DNA of 62,214 bases from Clostridia bacterium (GCA_017431005.1 JAFRLY010000021.1:1-62214), one strand, 5' to 3'. Counted from the stretch's first letter, positions 24,152 to 33,761 are shown. A program made the numbers and translations. Notes: a model not told the origin generated them from the letters alone.

Positions 24152-25099
24152 ATGCTGTTTGAGGAAGCTGAAAAGATCCGCTGGATCGGCGGAGAAGGAT
24201 ACGCTTTCGGAGGATGGACGGCAGCGGGCGCGCTCGCGGCCGTCCTCTGTATGCTGCTGTATTGCCGCCGGAAGGGCCTGAAGCCAGGATCCGGCATTCT
24301 GATGAGCCTGATGAGCCTTGTGCTGGGCATCCTCTGCTCCAGGCTGTTCTTCTGTCTGCTGACGCAGGAGCTGGGGCACATGCTGCCCATCAGCGGCTGG
24401 ATTCGGGTGAGCGGTGGCGGGTGGAGCACCACGGGGATAATAGGCGGCGTGCTGCTGGCCGGATGGCTGACGGCCCGGTGCACCGGACAGAACGCCGGAG
24501 ACCTGCTGGATGCCGGATGTCTGGCGCTGCCGCTGTTCATGATTTTTGAACGGCTGGGAGAGCAGACGACCATCGACTTCGATATCAGCCGGGTGATCTC
24601 TGAGGAAACAGAAGGAGGCGGATGGCTGAATGTCCAGGACGTCTACGGCACTTATCTGGCCGTGTTCCGGATTGCTGCCATTCTGGCCGCGGCGCTGTTC
24701 ATCATGCTGGAAATTGTCAGCCGGATGAAGAAGACGGAGAGAGGGGACGTATTCAACGTCTTTCTGCTTCTGTTCGGATCCATCGGGATTCTGACGGAGA
24801 GCCTCCGGTACGACGAATTCCTGAGCTATCATTTTGTGAAATTCCAGATGGTCGGCGCCGCGCTGCTGCTCGGCGGCGGCCTGCTGGCGGCAGCTCTTCG
24901 CTGCGCAAAGCCCTCAAAGAAAATGAAGATCGCGTCCGCCGTCTGCCTGACGCTGATGGTGGGACTTGTGATCGGGCTTGAGTTTGCCCTGGACAGAACC
25001 CGGACAAACCCGGTGCTGGTATACTGCGGCATGACCCTGACCGTCGGGATTCCGGCGGTGATCGGACTCCTGGAAATCCGGACGGAACGGAAAGGATAA
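24152..25099 (+). CDS. Lgt-like membrane protein (degenerate), second copy
   Basis: 315 residues, about eight hydrophobic segments. Layout follows prolipoprotein diacylglyceryl transferase: GGGWSTTGIIGGVLLAGWL corresponds to the Lgt GMSFHGGLLG segment but has Thr-Thr where Lgt has the essential His; FERLGEQTT sits at the RIGNFIN position; LFGSIGILTESLRYDEFL matches YGxxRFxxExxRxD but with Ile replacing the catalytic Arg. It is thus likely a non-canonical or inactive relative. Start ATG 24152 is preceded by GGGAAGGA; the frame extends further upstream but overlaps the glycosidase. Downstream neighbour is an MFS-PlsC fusion, nine bases away. Confidence 0.65.
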   Translation: MLFEEAEKIRWIGGEGYAFGGWTAAGALAAVLCMLLYCRRKGLKPGSGILMSLMSLVLGILCSRLFFCLLTQELGHMLPISGWIRVSGGGWSTTGIIGGVLLAGWLTARCTGQNAGDLLDAGCLALPLFMIFERLGEQTTIDFDISRVISEETEGGGWLNVQDVYGTYLAVFRIAAILAAALFIMLEIVSRMKKTERGDVFNVFLLLFGSIGILTESLRYDEFLSYHFVKFQMVGAALLLGGGLLAAALRCAKPSKKMKIASAVCLTLMVGLVIGLEFALDRTRTNPVLVYCGMTLTVGIPAVIGLLEIRTERKG

Positions 25100-25108
25100 A
25101 CACTGAAC

Positions 25109-27163
25109 GTGGATAAAAGAGGCGCTGACAGGCTGGCACTCCGGGACGCGATGAGCCAGCTGTACGGATACATATTCTGTATGCTGGTCTCGAATACGCT
25201 GACCGGCATGCCTCTTTTTGGCGGCGCCCTTTACCTTTGCGGAAAGCTGATTCTGGTTTACGGCCGGATTTTCCGAAAGAACAGAAGAAAATTCCTGCCC
25301 GCGTACGCCCGGAAATGGGGATGGGTGATGGCAGCGGTGACCGCGCTGATCACGGCGCTGCTGACAGGCCTGTATCCGGCCAGCTTTGAAAGCGCCAGCC
25401 TCTGGGTGGTTTTCGCCATGGCCGCGCTGAACCTGGCCGTAGAGGCTGTTTCCGGATGGGCATTCACGCTGGGAAAAAGGCTGAGCTGCAGAAGCCGGAC
25501 CGCGCTGATCGCGGCACAGCTGCTGCTTTCCGGCGCGGCAGCCTGGGTGCTGCTCGCAAATCTCGGCACGCTGAACGGCGGGCTGCTGGCAATCGGTTTC
25601 GCGCTGCGGACCCTTTTTCAGGTATACACCGACATCAGCCGCTCCGGAGAGGAGGATGCTTCGGAGCAGGAGACCGAAGACGGGGAGGATATCCGGACGC
25701 TGCCGGTATTCAGGTCCTATGAGTGGGTCAGCGTGCTGCTGATGGCAGCGATGGAAATGGGCAGCGTTATCATCTATGCGCTGCTGGCCACCAACGAGGA
25801 CCGGCTGATGACCGCGATGGCCATCGGTGTCGGTACCACGATCATCGGCGTAGAGATCGGGTACCTGCTGCTGAAACAGAGCGAGAGGAAAAAACACCGG
25901 GATCCCACCTGGCTGCTCTGCCTGGGGCTGGTGCTCTGGCTGTACGGCGTGATCATATGCGGGCGAATGCTGATCCACGGTGCAATTCAATATGAGCTGG
26001 TCTACTTCGTGCTGGCAATGTGTTCCATGGGTGGTGCGCTGAGCCTCACCGGACTTGGGCGGATTGAGCAGCTGATGCCGTATGTGGCCAGGCTGTCGAA
26101 CAGGCCCATGCCGGACAGATACCGGGATATCAGGGAAATCAACCTGGCTTTTGCCCGGCTGCTCGGAGACGCGCTGGCGCTGATTGCCCTGACGGCGATC
26201 TGTTTCGGCGCGGGCAAGGACCTCCCCAGGGATCCCGGCGCACTGGCCGTGCGCTTTCAGCCGCTGATGATGGTGCCGCTCACGCTGGTGAGCATCGTGG
26301 CGCTTCTGGCCGTGCTGCGCTTTCCGATCGGAGAACGCATAATACAGAAAATGCGCCGGTTTCTGCACCAGCAGGAGGAAACCGGCGAAGAGAACCCTGT
26401 GCTCCGGCGCGAGGTCGAGGAAGCGCTGACCGGAAGATACAGGCAGCCGTTCCTGGCCGGCGTGCTGATCGCCATACTGCGGCCGGTTTACCGCCACAGG
26501 CTCGTGAACGCGGATCACATCCGGACAGATGACCGGAATCCTCTTGTTTTCCTGTGCAACCACGGGGAAATATACGGACCGGTGGTATGCGAACTGTATA
26601 TCCCCGTGCCGATCCGCAGTTGGGCGATCAGCATGATGATGACAGATAAGAAGGAAGTTTCCGATTATCTGTATGAAAACACTTTCGCGCCGAAAAAGCT
26701 GCTGCCTGATTTTCTGAAGCGGCGGATTTCCGGATTCCTCGGATGGCTGAGTGTGACCGTGATGCGGCAGGTGGAAGCGATTCCCGTATACCGGGATTCT
26801 CCCATCAAACTGCGGGAAACCATCCGGAAAAGCATCGAAGGACTGCAGGCAGGGGATAACCTGCTGATTTTCCCGGAGATTCCGGACGGCAAGTATCCGA
26901 AGGAAGGGATTGCTCCGCTGAGTCCCGGATTCGTGATGCTGGCAGCTGCCTACTGGCGGAAGACACGGAAACGCCTGCGGATTCTGCCGGCCTACGCAAA
27001 CCGTATTCAGCGGACGATTACCTTCGGGGAAGAAATCCTGTTTAACCCGGATGCCGTTTTCGCGGAAGAGGAGGACAGGATTGTGCGGGAGGCGGAAACG
27101 CAGATGCTGCAGATGGCAGGGCTGGACAGGAAACCGGAGACGGAAAGGGGAGGATCTGATTGA
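25109..27163 (+). CDS. MFS-like transporter fused to PlsC acyltransferase
   Basis: 684 residues. About 11-12 membrane helices in residues 1-430 (MFS-like), then a soluble acyltransferase domain (about 450-660) with FLCNHGEIYGP (motif I), a downstream VYRDSP segment and LLIFPEIPDGKYP (motif III-like). Motif I has H-x4-G in place of the usual H-x4-D. The overall plan resembles LplT-Aas lysophospholipid flippase/acyltransferase fusions, so a role in phospholipid remodelling is a reasonable inference. The start is a GTG at 25109 with AAAGGA twelve bases away; an ATG at 25151 is an alternative. Its stop overlaps the next gene. Confidence 0.72.
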   Translation: MDKRGADRLALRDAMSQLYGYIFCMLVSNTLTGMPLFGGALYLCGKLILVYGRIFRKNRRKFLPAYARKWGWVMAAVTALITALLTGLYPASFESASLWVVFAMAALNLAVEAVSGWAFTLGKRLSCRSRTALIAAQLLLSGAAAWVLLANLGTLNGGLLAIGFALRTLFQVYTDISRSGEEDASEQETEDGEDIRTLPVFRSYEWVSVLLMAAMEMGSVIIYALLATNEDRLMTAMAIGVGTTIIGVEIGYLLLKQSERKKHRDPTWLLCLGLVLWLYGVIICGRMLIHGAIQYELVYFVLAMCSMGGALSLTGLGRIEQLMPYVARLSNRPMPDRYRDIREINLAFARLLGDALALIALTAICFGAGKDLPRDPGALAVRFQPLMMVPLTLVSIVALLAVLRFPIGERIIQKMRRFLHQQEETGEENPVLRREVEEALTGRYRQPFLAGVLIAILRPVYRHRLVNADHIRTDDRNPLVFLCNHGEIYGPVVCELYIPVPIRSWAISMMMTDKKEVSDYLYENTFAPKKLLPDFLKRRISGFLGWLSVTVMRQVEAIPVYRDSPIKLRETIRKSIEGLQAGDNLLIFPEIPDGKYPKEGIAPLSPGFVMLAAAYWRKTRKRLRILPAYANRIQRTITFGEEILFNPDAVFAEEEDRIVREAETQMLQMAGLDRKPETERGGSD

Positions 27164-27810
27164 AGGGAAAGATCATAAACAGAAAGATCCTGAAAAGAAA
27201 AACCGGACTGATCCGAATACTGACCGCGCTGGCAGCCGCGGTCCTGCTGACCTGCTGCGCCGGGATCGGACTGGCCGGCGCTATTCCTGATCTGCATACG
27301 GTTGAACCCGAGGCATCCGCCGGCGCTTTTCAGTTCCGTAACGGCGCCGGATGGGGAGATACAGCCGCCGCGATTCAGGAAAAGGAAGGCCAGGCCATGG
27401 TCGAGCGGAAGCAGGGGGACTGGGCAATCCTGTACACGCAGAGCCGGGTGGAAGTGAGCCGGTACTTTGCGGACCTGGTCTACATGTTTTACCAGGATAA
27501 GCTGCGGATGATCACATACGACTTTGGCACGGACAGCGGGAGCGGCAGCTTTGGCTATCTGACCGGAGCGCTGAGCTCCGTGTACGGAGAGATGAGCGAG
27601 GCGGAATCCGGCGACGTCATCCGGGTGATGGACCAGATCTATCCCGGTTATTACTCTGAAAGCCTTGTGACCGGCGTCAAGCAATGGACCGCAGCAGACG
27701 GAACGCTGATCTACCTGTACTATTATGCAGCGGAAGCGTTCGCGATTCTGTATGTGAGCCCGTCGGCGGGAATTCCCGGCGGCGGACAGTATATTACAAA
27801 CGGATTATGA
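27160..27810 (+). CDS. Predicted exported protein, unknown function
   Basis: 216 residues. It begins at TTG 27160, overlapping the TGA of the previous gene, with GGAGG seven bases ahead. A basic N-terminus (KGKIINRKILKRK) precedes a hydrophobic stretch LIRILTALAAAVLLTCCAG, a signal peptide or membrane anchor with a possible lipobox (LLTC). The body is rich in Tyr, Gly and Ser (VYMFYQDKLRMITYDFGTDS) and matches no family I recognise. It is in the envelope operon and probably lies on the outside of the membrane. Confidence 0.7.
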   Translation: MKGKIINRKILKRKTGLIRILTALAAAVLLTCCAGIGLAGAIPDLHTVEPEASAGAFQFRNGAGWGDTAAAIQEKEGQAMVERKQGDWAILYTQSRVEVSRYFADLVYMFYQDKLRMITYDFGTDSGSGSFGYLTGALSSVYGEMSEAESGDVIRVMDQIYPGYYSESLVTGVKQWTAADGTLIYLYYYAAEAFAILYVSPSAGIPGGGQYITNGL

Positions 27811-27829
27811 CAGGCTCCTGGAGGGGAAG

Positions 27830-29983
27830 ATGAGAAAACTGACGAGAATACTGGCCTGGTGGATTGTATGCTGCCTGGCGGTTGCCGCAGCGCCGGCTGC
27901 ATTGGGAGAAACATCGGGAGGACACACCAATCAGGTGACAGCAGCGCTGGCCGAAGCCCGGAATGCCGCGGAGCCCCACGTATCCAATCTGGAACGGTTC
28001 CTGGATGCGGATGACGCCGCCTGGAAGCTGGCTGCCCGGCGCGGCGAAGCTCTGGCGGCCGCAGTGAAATCCTACAAGGATCACACGACCTATACGCTGG
28101 AGGGAGACACAAGCCTGGAGGACGTGGGTCCGCTTTACGCCAGCAACTCCAAATTCTTTACCATCGACATGAACGGCTATGTGCTGTACGCCCCGACATT
28201 CGGTACCGGATGCTTCGGGCTGAAAAACGGCACCGCCGCGGACGTAATGGGAGAAAACGAGGAGGGCCAGCTACGGATTACCGTGGAGAAGGACGCCTGC
28301 CTGGTACGCGACCGGAATCCCGCCGCCCTGGACCTGATTAACGGCGGCGACCTGACGCTGATCAACCAGGGAAACATCAACGGCGTACGCAGACTGCTGT
28401 ACCAGAGCGCGAGACCGAACCGGATTGCGATTACCAACGAGGGAACCATCTGGTCCGACGGGGTGGCGCTGTCATCCCGGGCGTTTCACCAGAACAGCCG
28501 GGCAACACTGACAAACAGCGGCATACTGGCCGGGCTGGTCAGAGGACTCGACTTCCACTGCTCCGGAGGCAGCTTTGTATCCGACGGGAAGGGGCCGATC
28601 CTGGGCGCCGCGGGACCGGATCTCGAATTCCCGAAAATTACGCTGGGCAGCGTGATCATCGCGGATGACGCCGGACTGACCGCCGAAGAGGAGGCTGCGA
28701 TCCTGAACAAGCTGAATCCCTACGGGGATAAGGACGCGCCCACAGGTATCGCCCTCGACATGCAGGCCATCCAGGCAGATTACTGGATCACCTGGAAGGT
28801 GACTGGCAGGCTGTACGCAACCCGGCAGCTGCTGCGTGTCAAGTTTCCGAAGAACAAGCAGATGCGCGGCGACATTATGCCGGATATAGATCCGAAGAGC
28901 CCATCCACGGAAGCTCTGCTGACCACCGAGCTTGAAAATCCCCTGAACAGCCTGACCGGTGAGGCAGCGCAGCGCAACGTCGACAACCTGCTTAAGACGC
29001 TGAAGCTGGACGCTTTCTGCGCCAAGGGAGGCTCACTGCAGATTACTGCCCTGTGCCGATACGCGGAGCAGGACGGCAAAGCACATATCCGCTACTCCAC
29101 GGGGGATTCCGTCTGGAGCAGGATTGAAGGGAAACGTACAGGGAAATCCTATGCCTGGGGACTGCCGGAAAACGGCGTCCTGCCGGCGCAGGAGCCCGTA
29201 CAGGCGCTGAACGCCTACTACCAGTTCAAGGCAGGCATCAACCTGGCCGGCAGGGACGGCGTGATGATGCTGGATCAGGATGCGGAGCTGCCGGAGGGGG
29301 ACGGCACGATCACGCTGCCCCAGGGCATTGAAATCTGCGGGGACGGCAAGGCGCTGACCGGTGTGTTGAACTTTACTGTGAACCAGAAGGCAAAAATCAG
29401 CAATCTGAACGCCCTGCAGGATCCTGTAAACCTGAAGAGCAACGGTAAGGTGGACACCTATGTCACGCTGCAGGGCGGACATTACGGCACCCTGAAGCTT
29501 GACAACGTGATTCTGACTGCTGAGAATGCGGAAATTGAAAACCTTGAGATGCTCATGTGGGGCGGGAAGGCGGATTACAACGTACGCACCGTGACACATC
29601 AGCTGCGGATCATCTCCACGGAGAGGATCAGCGGTGCGTTCCGGTTTCTGATGAATATCGCGCCCGACGCGCCGGAAGACGCCTCAATCGACATCAGCCT
29701 GATGAAGGGCGGCCAGAGCAAGAGCTTTCTTTTTGAAGGCCGAACCGGTGCCAGGGCCGTGACGCTGATGATCTTCAACGACAAGAATATGGATAAGGCT
29801 TTCCGGCCTTCCGCAGGCGCCAACCTGAATGAAGCCTACGCGGTGTATCTCCGGGTGATCAACCTGGTGGGACTGACCGGCCCGGACGGGAACCGCCCGC
29901 CGCTGGTGCTGCGGGACGAGAACGGGGAAACCCTGCATACCTTCATCCAGGGAGACGACGCGAAATGGACCATCGCCGACTGA
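27830..29983 (+). CDS. Large secreted protein, possible beta-helix
   Basis: 717 residues with a clear signal peptide (KLTRILAWWIVCCLAVAAAPAALG, cleavage after about residue 26). No enzyme motif is recognised. In residues 180-240 short repeated strands occur (GGDLTLINQGNING, AITNEGTIWSDG, ATLTNSGILAG), suggesting right-handed beta-helix rungs; a second set lies around 470-560. No LPXTG anchor, SLH domain or transmembrane tail is seen, so it may be released or held non-covalently. Last gene of the operon, 19 bases after the previous gene, with AGGGGA ahead of ATG 27830 and a terminator at 30018. Confidence 0.72.
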   Translation: MRKLTRILAWWIVCCLAVAAAPAALGETSGGHTNQVTAALAEARNAAEPHVSNLERFLDADDAAWKLAARRGEALAAAVKSYKDHTTYTLEGDTSLEDVGPLYASNSKFFTIDMNGYVLYAPTFGTGCFGLKNGTAADVMGENEEGQLRITVEKDACLVRDRNPAALDLINGGDLTLINQGNINGVRRLLYQSARPNRIAITNEGTIWSDGVALSSRAFHQNSRATLTNSGILAGLVRGLDFHCSGGSFVSDGKGPILGAAGPDLEFPKITLGSVIIADDAGLTAEEEAAILNKLNPYGDKDAPTGIALDMQAIQADYWITWKVTGRLYATRQLLRVKFPKNKQMRGDIMPDIDPKSPSTEALLTTELENPLNSLTGEAAQRNVDNLLKTLKLDAFCAKGGSLQITALCRYAEQDGKAHIRYSTGDSVWSRIEGKRTGKSYAWGLPENGVLPAQEPVQALNAYYQFKAGINLAGRDGVMMLDQDAELPEGDGTITLPQGIEICGDGKALTGVLNFTVNQKAKISNLNALQDPVNLKSNGKVDTYVTLQGGHYGTLKLDNVILTAENAEIENLEMLMWGGKADYNVRTVTHQLRIISTERISGAFRFLMNIAPDAPEDASIDISLMKGGQSKSFLFEGRTGARAVTLMIFNDKNMDKAFRPSAGANLNEAYAVYLRVINLVGLTGPDGNRPPLVLRDENGETLHTFIQGDDAKWTIAD

Positions 29984-30017
29984 CGGGCGAGCCGGTAACT
30001 CCGAATAAAACAAAGCG

Positions 30018-30057
30018 CCCCGCCGTCTGACGGAACAATCCGCACGGCGGGGGTTTT
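30018..30057 (+). terminator. Terminator of the envelope operon
   Basis: 9-bp GC-rich stem CCCCGCCGT/ACGGCGGGG (30018-30026, 30044-30052) followed by G and four T residues. Loop of 17 bases. It separates the envelope genes from the heat-shock promoter. Confidence 0.72.
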
Positions 30058-30105
30058 CATGCAGACAGACACACGGATTTCACGCAAAATTCACCTTCAA
30101 AAGTA

Positions 30106-30134
30106 TTGACAAGCGCAGCGGTTGGTGTTACATT
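30106..30134 (+). promoter_or_regulatory. Promoter of the heat-shock operon
   Basis: TTGACA (30106-30111), 17-base spacer, TACATT (30129-30134). The CIRCE operator begins 11 bases downstream, so HrcA binding would cover the transcription start. Confidence 0.88.
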
Positions 30135-30144
30135 ATGCACGTGG

Positions 30145-30171
30145 TTAGCACTCAACGTCAACGAGTGCTAA
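30145..30171. promoter_or_regulatory. CIRCE operator (HrcA binding site)
   Basis: Exact consensus TTAGCACTC (30145-30153), nine-base spacer, GAGTGCTAA (30163-30171). This is the HrcA repressor site controlling class I heat-shock genes. Only this one copy is present in the window, ahead of hrcA-grpE-dnaK-dnaJ, implying autoregulation. Confidence 0.98.
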
Positions 30172-30191
30172 CAACACCAGGAGGTGAGGGC

Positions 30192-31244
30192 GTGAACATG
30201 GATGAGCGCAAGATGCGCATACTGCGCGCCATCATTGATGACTACATCCTGACAGGCGTGCCCGTTGGTTCCAGAACCATCAGCAAGAAGTATGAAACAG
30301 GTCTGTCCTCCGCCACCATCCGGAACGAAATGAGCGATCTGGAGGAGCTTGGCTACCTGGATCAGCCCCATGTTTCCGCGGGCAGAATTCCCAGCGCGAA
30401 AGCATACCGGCTGTACGTGGATTCCCTGCTTCAGGCCGGCAAGCTGCGGAACGATTCCCCGCAGGCCATTCAGCAGCATTTCTCCGGCCGGATCAGGCAG
30501 ATGGAGGACGTGATTGACCATGCGGCCCGCGTGATCAGCAGCCTGACGAACTACACCGCTGTGGTGCTTTCCCCGAAAGGGCAGCAACCCCGGCTGCAGA
30601 CCGTTCAGCTGGTTCCGGTGGGCAACGGAACAGCGCTGGTCGTGGTCGTGACGGATATGGGAATCGTGCGGGACAGTATGATCCGTATCGGGAATGATAT
30701 GGACGACGACACGCTTTACTCTGTATCCCGGGCGCTGACCAACGAGCTGCGCGGCTGCACCCTGCAGGAGGCCTGCGAAAAGCTGCCGGAGATCATCCGG
30801 CGGATGCAGGGCAACGAAACCGTGCTTCAGGGCCTGTACGGATTCCTGTCAGAGCGAAGCGGGGCACCGGCCGGCGGGCATGTGGCCGTTGGCGGTACCA
30901 GCAATATGCTGGCCTATCCCGAATACAGCGACGTCGACAAGGCCCGGAGTTTCCTGAGCCTGATGGAAACACGGGACAAGCTGGCCGAGATTATCCGGGG
31001 AAGCGGCGAAATGGCCTTCACCGTCCGGATCGGGCCGGAAACCGGCGTGCCGGAGATGGCTGACTGCTCCATCGTAACAGCAACCTATTCCACACGGAAC
31101 GGGCAGCAGGGCACACTGGGCGTGATCGGCCCAACGAGGATGCAGTATTCCCGGGTGATATCCATCCTGAACGTGATGGGCAGACAGTTGACAGACATGT
31201 TCAGCGGAGACGCCGACGGAGGGGATCAGCATGGCCAGGATTAG
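30192..31244 (+). CDS. hrcA: Heat-inducible transcription repressor HrcA
   Basis: 350 residues. N-terminal winged helix with VGSRTISKKYETGLSSATIRNEM (recognition region) and SDLEELGYLDQPHVSAGRIPS, a central GAF-like domain, and a C-terminal part ending in VIGPTRMQYSRVISIL, characteristic of HrcA. It represses the operon through CIRCE and is kept active by GroEL in the known system. I start it at GTG 30192, seven bases after GGAGG; an in-frame ATG at 30198 would be 13 bases away and is the alternative. Its 3' end overlaps grpE by 14 bases. Confidence 0.96.
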   Translation: MNMDERKMRILRAIIDDYILTGVPVGSRTISKKYETGLSSATIRNEMSDLEELGYLDQPHVSAGRIPSAKAYRLYVDSLLQAGKLRNDSPQAIQQHFSGRIRQMEDVIDHAARVISSLTNYTAVVLSPKGQQPRLQTVQLVPVGNGTALVVVVTDMGIVRDSMIRIGNDMDDDTLYSVSRALTNELRGCTLQEACEKLPEIIRRMQGNETVLQGLYGFLSERSGAPAGGHVAVGGTSNMLAYPEYSDVDKARSFLSLMETRDKLAEIIRGSGEMAFTVRIGPETGVPEMADCSIVTATYSTRNGQQGTLGVIGPTRMQYSRVISILNVMGRQLTDMFSGDADGGDQHGQD

Positions 31245-31839
31245 AAGAAAAAAGGAAAGGCAGCGGAACATGAGCAAAAACGAGGAACAGCAGCAGACCG
31301 CGGCGCAGGAGGAAACCACGCCGGAAGCGGAAGCCCAGATGACAGAAGGCAACGAAACCCAAGAGGCGCCGCAGGAAGAGAATCCGCTGCAGGCAAAGCT
31401 GGAACAGGCTGAAGCCAAAACCGCGGAATACCTCGCAATGGCGCAGCGGGTTCAGGCGGACTTTGAAAACTTCCGGAAAAGAAACGAAAGCGTGCGGGCG
31501 GATGCCTACGCCGACGGACGGAAGGACGTTGCAGCCATGATGCTTCCCGTGCTGGACAATCTGGAACGGGCGGTGGAGGCTGCGGCGGGCAGCCAGGACG
31601 AAGCCATGAAAAGCGGGATGGAGCTTGTGCTGAAGCAGATGCAGGACGCATACGGCAAGCTGGACGTGACCCCCATCAACAGGCTGGGGGAAAAGTTCGA
31701 TCCCAACCTGGAAAACGCGATTCTGCAGGGGGTCCCTGAAGACGGGGAGCCGGGGACAGTCTGCCAGGTACTTCAGAAGGGATACAAAATCGGTGAAAAG
31801 GTGCTTCGCCACGCAATGGTGAAGGTAGTTCCCGAATAA
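31231..31839 (+). CDS. grpE: Nucleotide exchange factor GrpE
   Basis: 202 residues. An acidic, low-complexity N-terminus (1-55, rich in Glu and Gln) is followed by a long coiled coil (ADFENFRKRNE is the family motif) and a beta-rich head ending in GYKIGEKVLRHAMVKVV. GrpE releases ADP from DnaK and acts as a thermosensor dimer. ATG 31231 has GGAGG nine bases upstream and lies inside the hrcA end; an internal ATG at 31270 with a weaker AAAGGA is possible. Confidence 0.96.
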   Translation: MARIRRKKERQRNMSKNEEQQQTAAQEETTPEAEAQMTEGNETQEAPQEENPLQAKLEQAEAKTAEYLAMAQRVQADFENFRKRNESVRADAYADGRKDVAAMMLPVLDNLERAVEAAAGSQDEAMKSGMELVLKQMQDAYGKLDVTPINRLGEKFDPNLENAILQGVPEDGEPGTVCQVLQKGYKIGEKVLRHAMVKVVPE

Positions 31840-31937
31840 ACAGCCGACACAGGCTGAAAGGCCTTTCGGAACGGGACCGCATGGTCCCTGATAAATATGA
31901 TGATCATCCAGAAAACGGATAGATGGAGGGAAAAGTT

Positions 31938-33761
31938 ATGAGCAAGATTATCGGTATTGACCTGGGTACCACAAACAGCTGTGTCGCCGTGATGGAGGGC
32001 GGACAGCCCACCGTTATCGCCAACGCGGAAGGCAGCCGGACCACCCCGTCCGTCGTCGCCTTTACCAAGGACGGCGAGCGCCTGATCGGTCAGGTGGCAA
32101 AGCGCCAGGCTGTGACGAACCCCGACAGGACCGTGATTTCCATCAAGCGTGAGATGGGCACAACCTACAAGGTGAACATCGACGGCAAACAGTACACGCC
32201 TCAGGATATCAGCGCCATGGTGCTGACCAAGATGAAAGAAACCGCCGAAAGCTATCTGGGCGAAAAAGTGACGCAGGCAGTTATCACTGTTCCCGCCTAC
32301 TTTAACGACAGTCAGCGGCAGGCCACCAAGGATGCCGGACGGATTGCCGGACTTGACGTACTGCGGATCATCAACGAGCCCACAGCCGCGTCCCTGGCCT
32401 ACGGACTGGACAAGGAAGAGAACCAGAAGATTCTTGTGTACGACCTGGGCGGCGGCACCTTCGATGTCAGTATTCTGGACATCGGCGACGGCGTGTTTGA
32501 AGTGCTGAGCACGAACGGTAACACCCGTCTGGGCGGCGATGACTTCGACCAGCGGATTATTGACTACGTCGCCGAGCAGTTCAAGAAGGAAAACGGCATC
32601 GACCTGAAGCAGGACAGGATCGCGGCGCAGCGGCTGAAGGAAGCGGCTGAAAAGGCCAAGATCGAACTGAGCGGCACCACGACTGCCAACATCAACCTGC
32701 CTTTCATCACCGCGGACGCTACCGGCCCCAAGCACCTGGACATCACCCTGACCCGGGCGAAGTTCGAGGAGCTGACCCACGACCTCGTGGACGCCACCAT
32801 CGAGCCCATGCGGAAAGCACTGAAGGATGCCGGACTGGGCGTTGACCAGATCAACAAGGTGATCCTGGTCGGCGGCAGCACCCGTATTCCCGCAGTGCAG
32901 GAAGCCGTGAAGAAGATTACCGGTAAAGAGCCCTTCAAGGGTGTGAACCCTGATGAATGCGTCGCCATCGGCGCGGCCATCCAGGGCGGCGTGCTTGGCG
33001 GCGAGGTCAAGGACGTGCTGCTGCTGGACGTGACACCCCTGAGCCTGGGCCTGGAGACGGAAGGACACATCTTTACCCGCCTGATTGACCGGAACACAAC
33101 GATCCCGACCAGCAAGAGCCAGGTATTCTCCACCGCGGCTGACGGTCAGACCACCGTTGAAATCCATGTGCTGCAGGGCGAGCGCCAGATGGCCTACGAC
33201 AACAAGACCCTGGGCCGTTTCCAGCTGACCGGTATCGCGCCGGCTCCCCGCGGCGTGCCGCAGATCGAGGTTACCTTCAGCATCGACAATAACGGCATCG
33301 TAAATGTATCTGCAAAGGACAAGGCCACCGGCAACGAGCAGCAGATCACCATCACTGCCAGCACCAACCTGAGCGAGGAGGAGATCAACCAGCGCGTAAA
33401 GGAAGCCGAGCAGTACGCCGAGCAGGACAAAAAGCGCAGGGAAGAGGTCGAGACGCTGAACCGCGCTGACAGCCTGATTTACGAAATGGAGAAGACATTG
33501 CGTGAAAGCGGCGACAAGCTGAGCGATGAGGACAAGAACACCGTTCAGACAGAAATTGACGCTTTCAAAAAGGTCCGGGAAGGCAATAACGCGGAAGAGA
33601 TCAAAAACGCCATGGACAGCTTCACCCAGAAGGTTTATGCGATCTTCGGCAAGATCTACCAGCAGCAGGCCGGCGCCAACGGTGCGGCCCCGGACAACGG
33701 ACCCGAACCCGGAAGCACCAACGATGACGGCAGCGTGAACGCTGACGGCAGCGTTGAATAA
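31938..33761 (+). CDS. dnaK: Molecular chaperone DnaK (Hsp70)
   Basis: 607 residues. ATPase domain with [18 protein letters not shown] at the N-terminus, [43 protein letters not shown] and [11 protein letters not shown]; substrate-binding domain from about 385 with [11 protein letters not shown]. The C-terminal lid is Asn/Asp/Gly-rich and lacks the E. coli EEVKD ending, as is usual in Firmicutes. Start ATG 31938 is preceded by GGAGGG; a five-codon longer frame is not supported. The 98-base gap after grpE holds a small hairpin GGGACC/GGTCCC (31873-31888). Confidence 0.99.
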   Translation: MSKIIGIDLGTTNSCVAVMEGGQPTVIANAEGSRTTPSVVAFTKDGERLIGQVAKRQAVTNPDRTVISIKREMGTTYKVNIDGKQYTPQDISAMVLTKMKETAESYLGEKVTQAVITVPAYFNDSQRQATKDAGRIAGLDVLRIINEPTAASLAYGLDKEENQKILVYDLGGGTFDVSILDIGDGVFEVLSTNGNTRLGGDDFDQRIIDYVAEQFKKENGIDLKQDRIAAQRLKEAAEKAKIELSGTTTANINLPFITADATGPKHLDITLTRAKFEELTHDLVDATIEPMRKALKDAGLGVDQINKVILVGGSTRIPAVQEAVKKITGKEPFKGVNPDECVAIGAAIQGGVLGGEVKDVLLLDVTPLSLGLETEGHIFTRLIDRNTTIPTSKSQVFSTAADGQTTVEIHVLQGERQMAYDNKTLGRFQLTGIAPAPRGVPQIEVTFSIDNNGIVNVSAKDKATGNEQQITITASTNLSEEEINQRVKEAEQYAEQDKKRREEVETLNRADSLIYEMEKTLRESGDKLSDEDKNTVQTEIDAFKKVREGNNAEEIKNAMDSFTQKVYAIFGKIYQQQAGANGAAPDNGPEPGSTNDDGSVNADGSVE

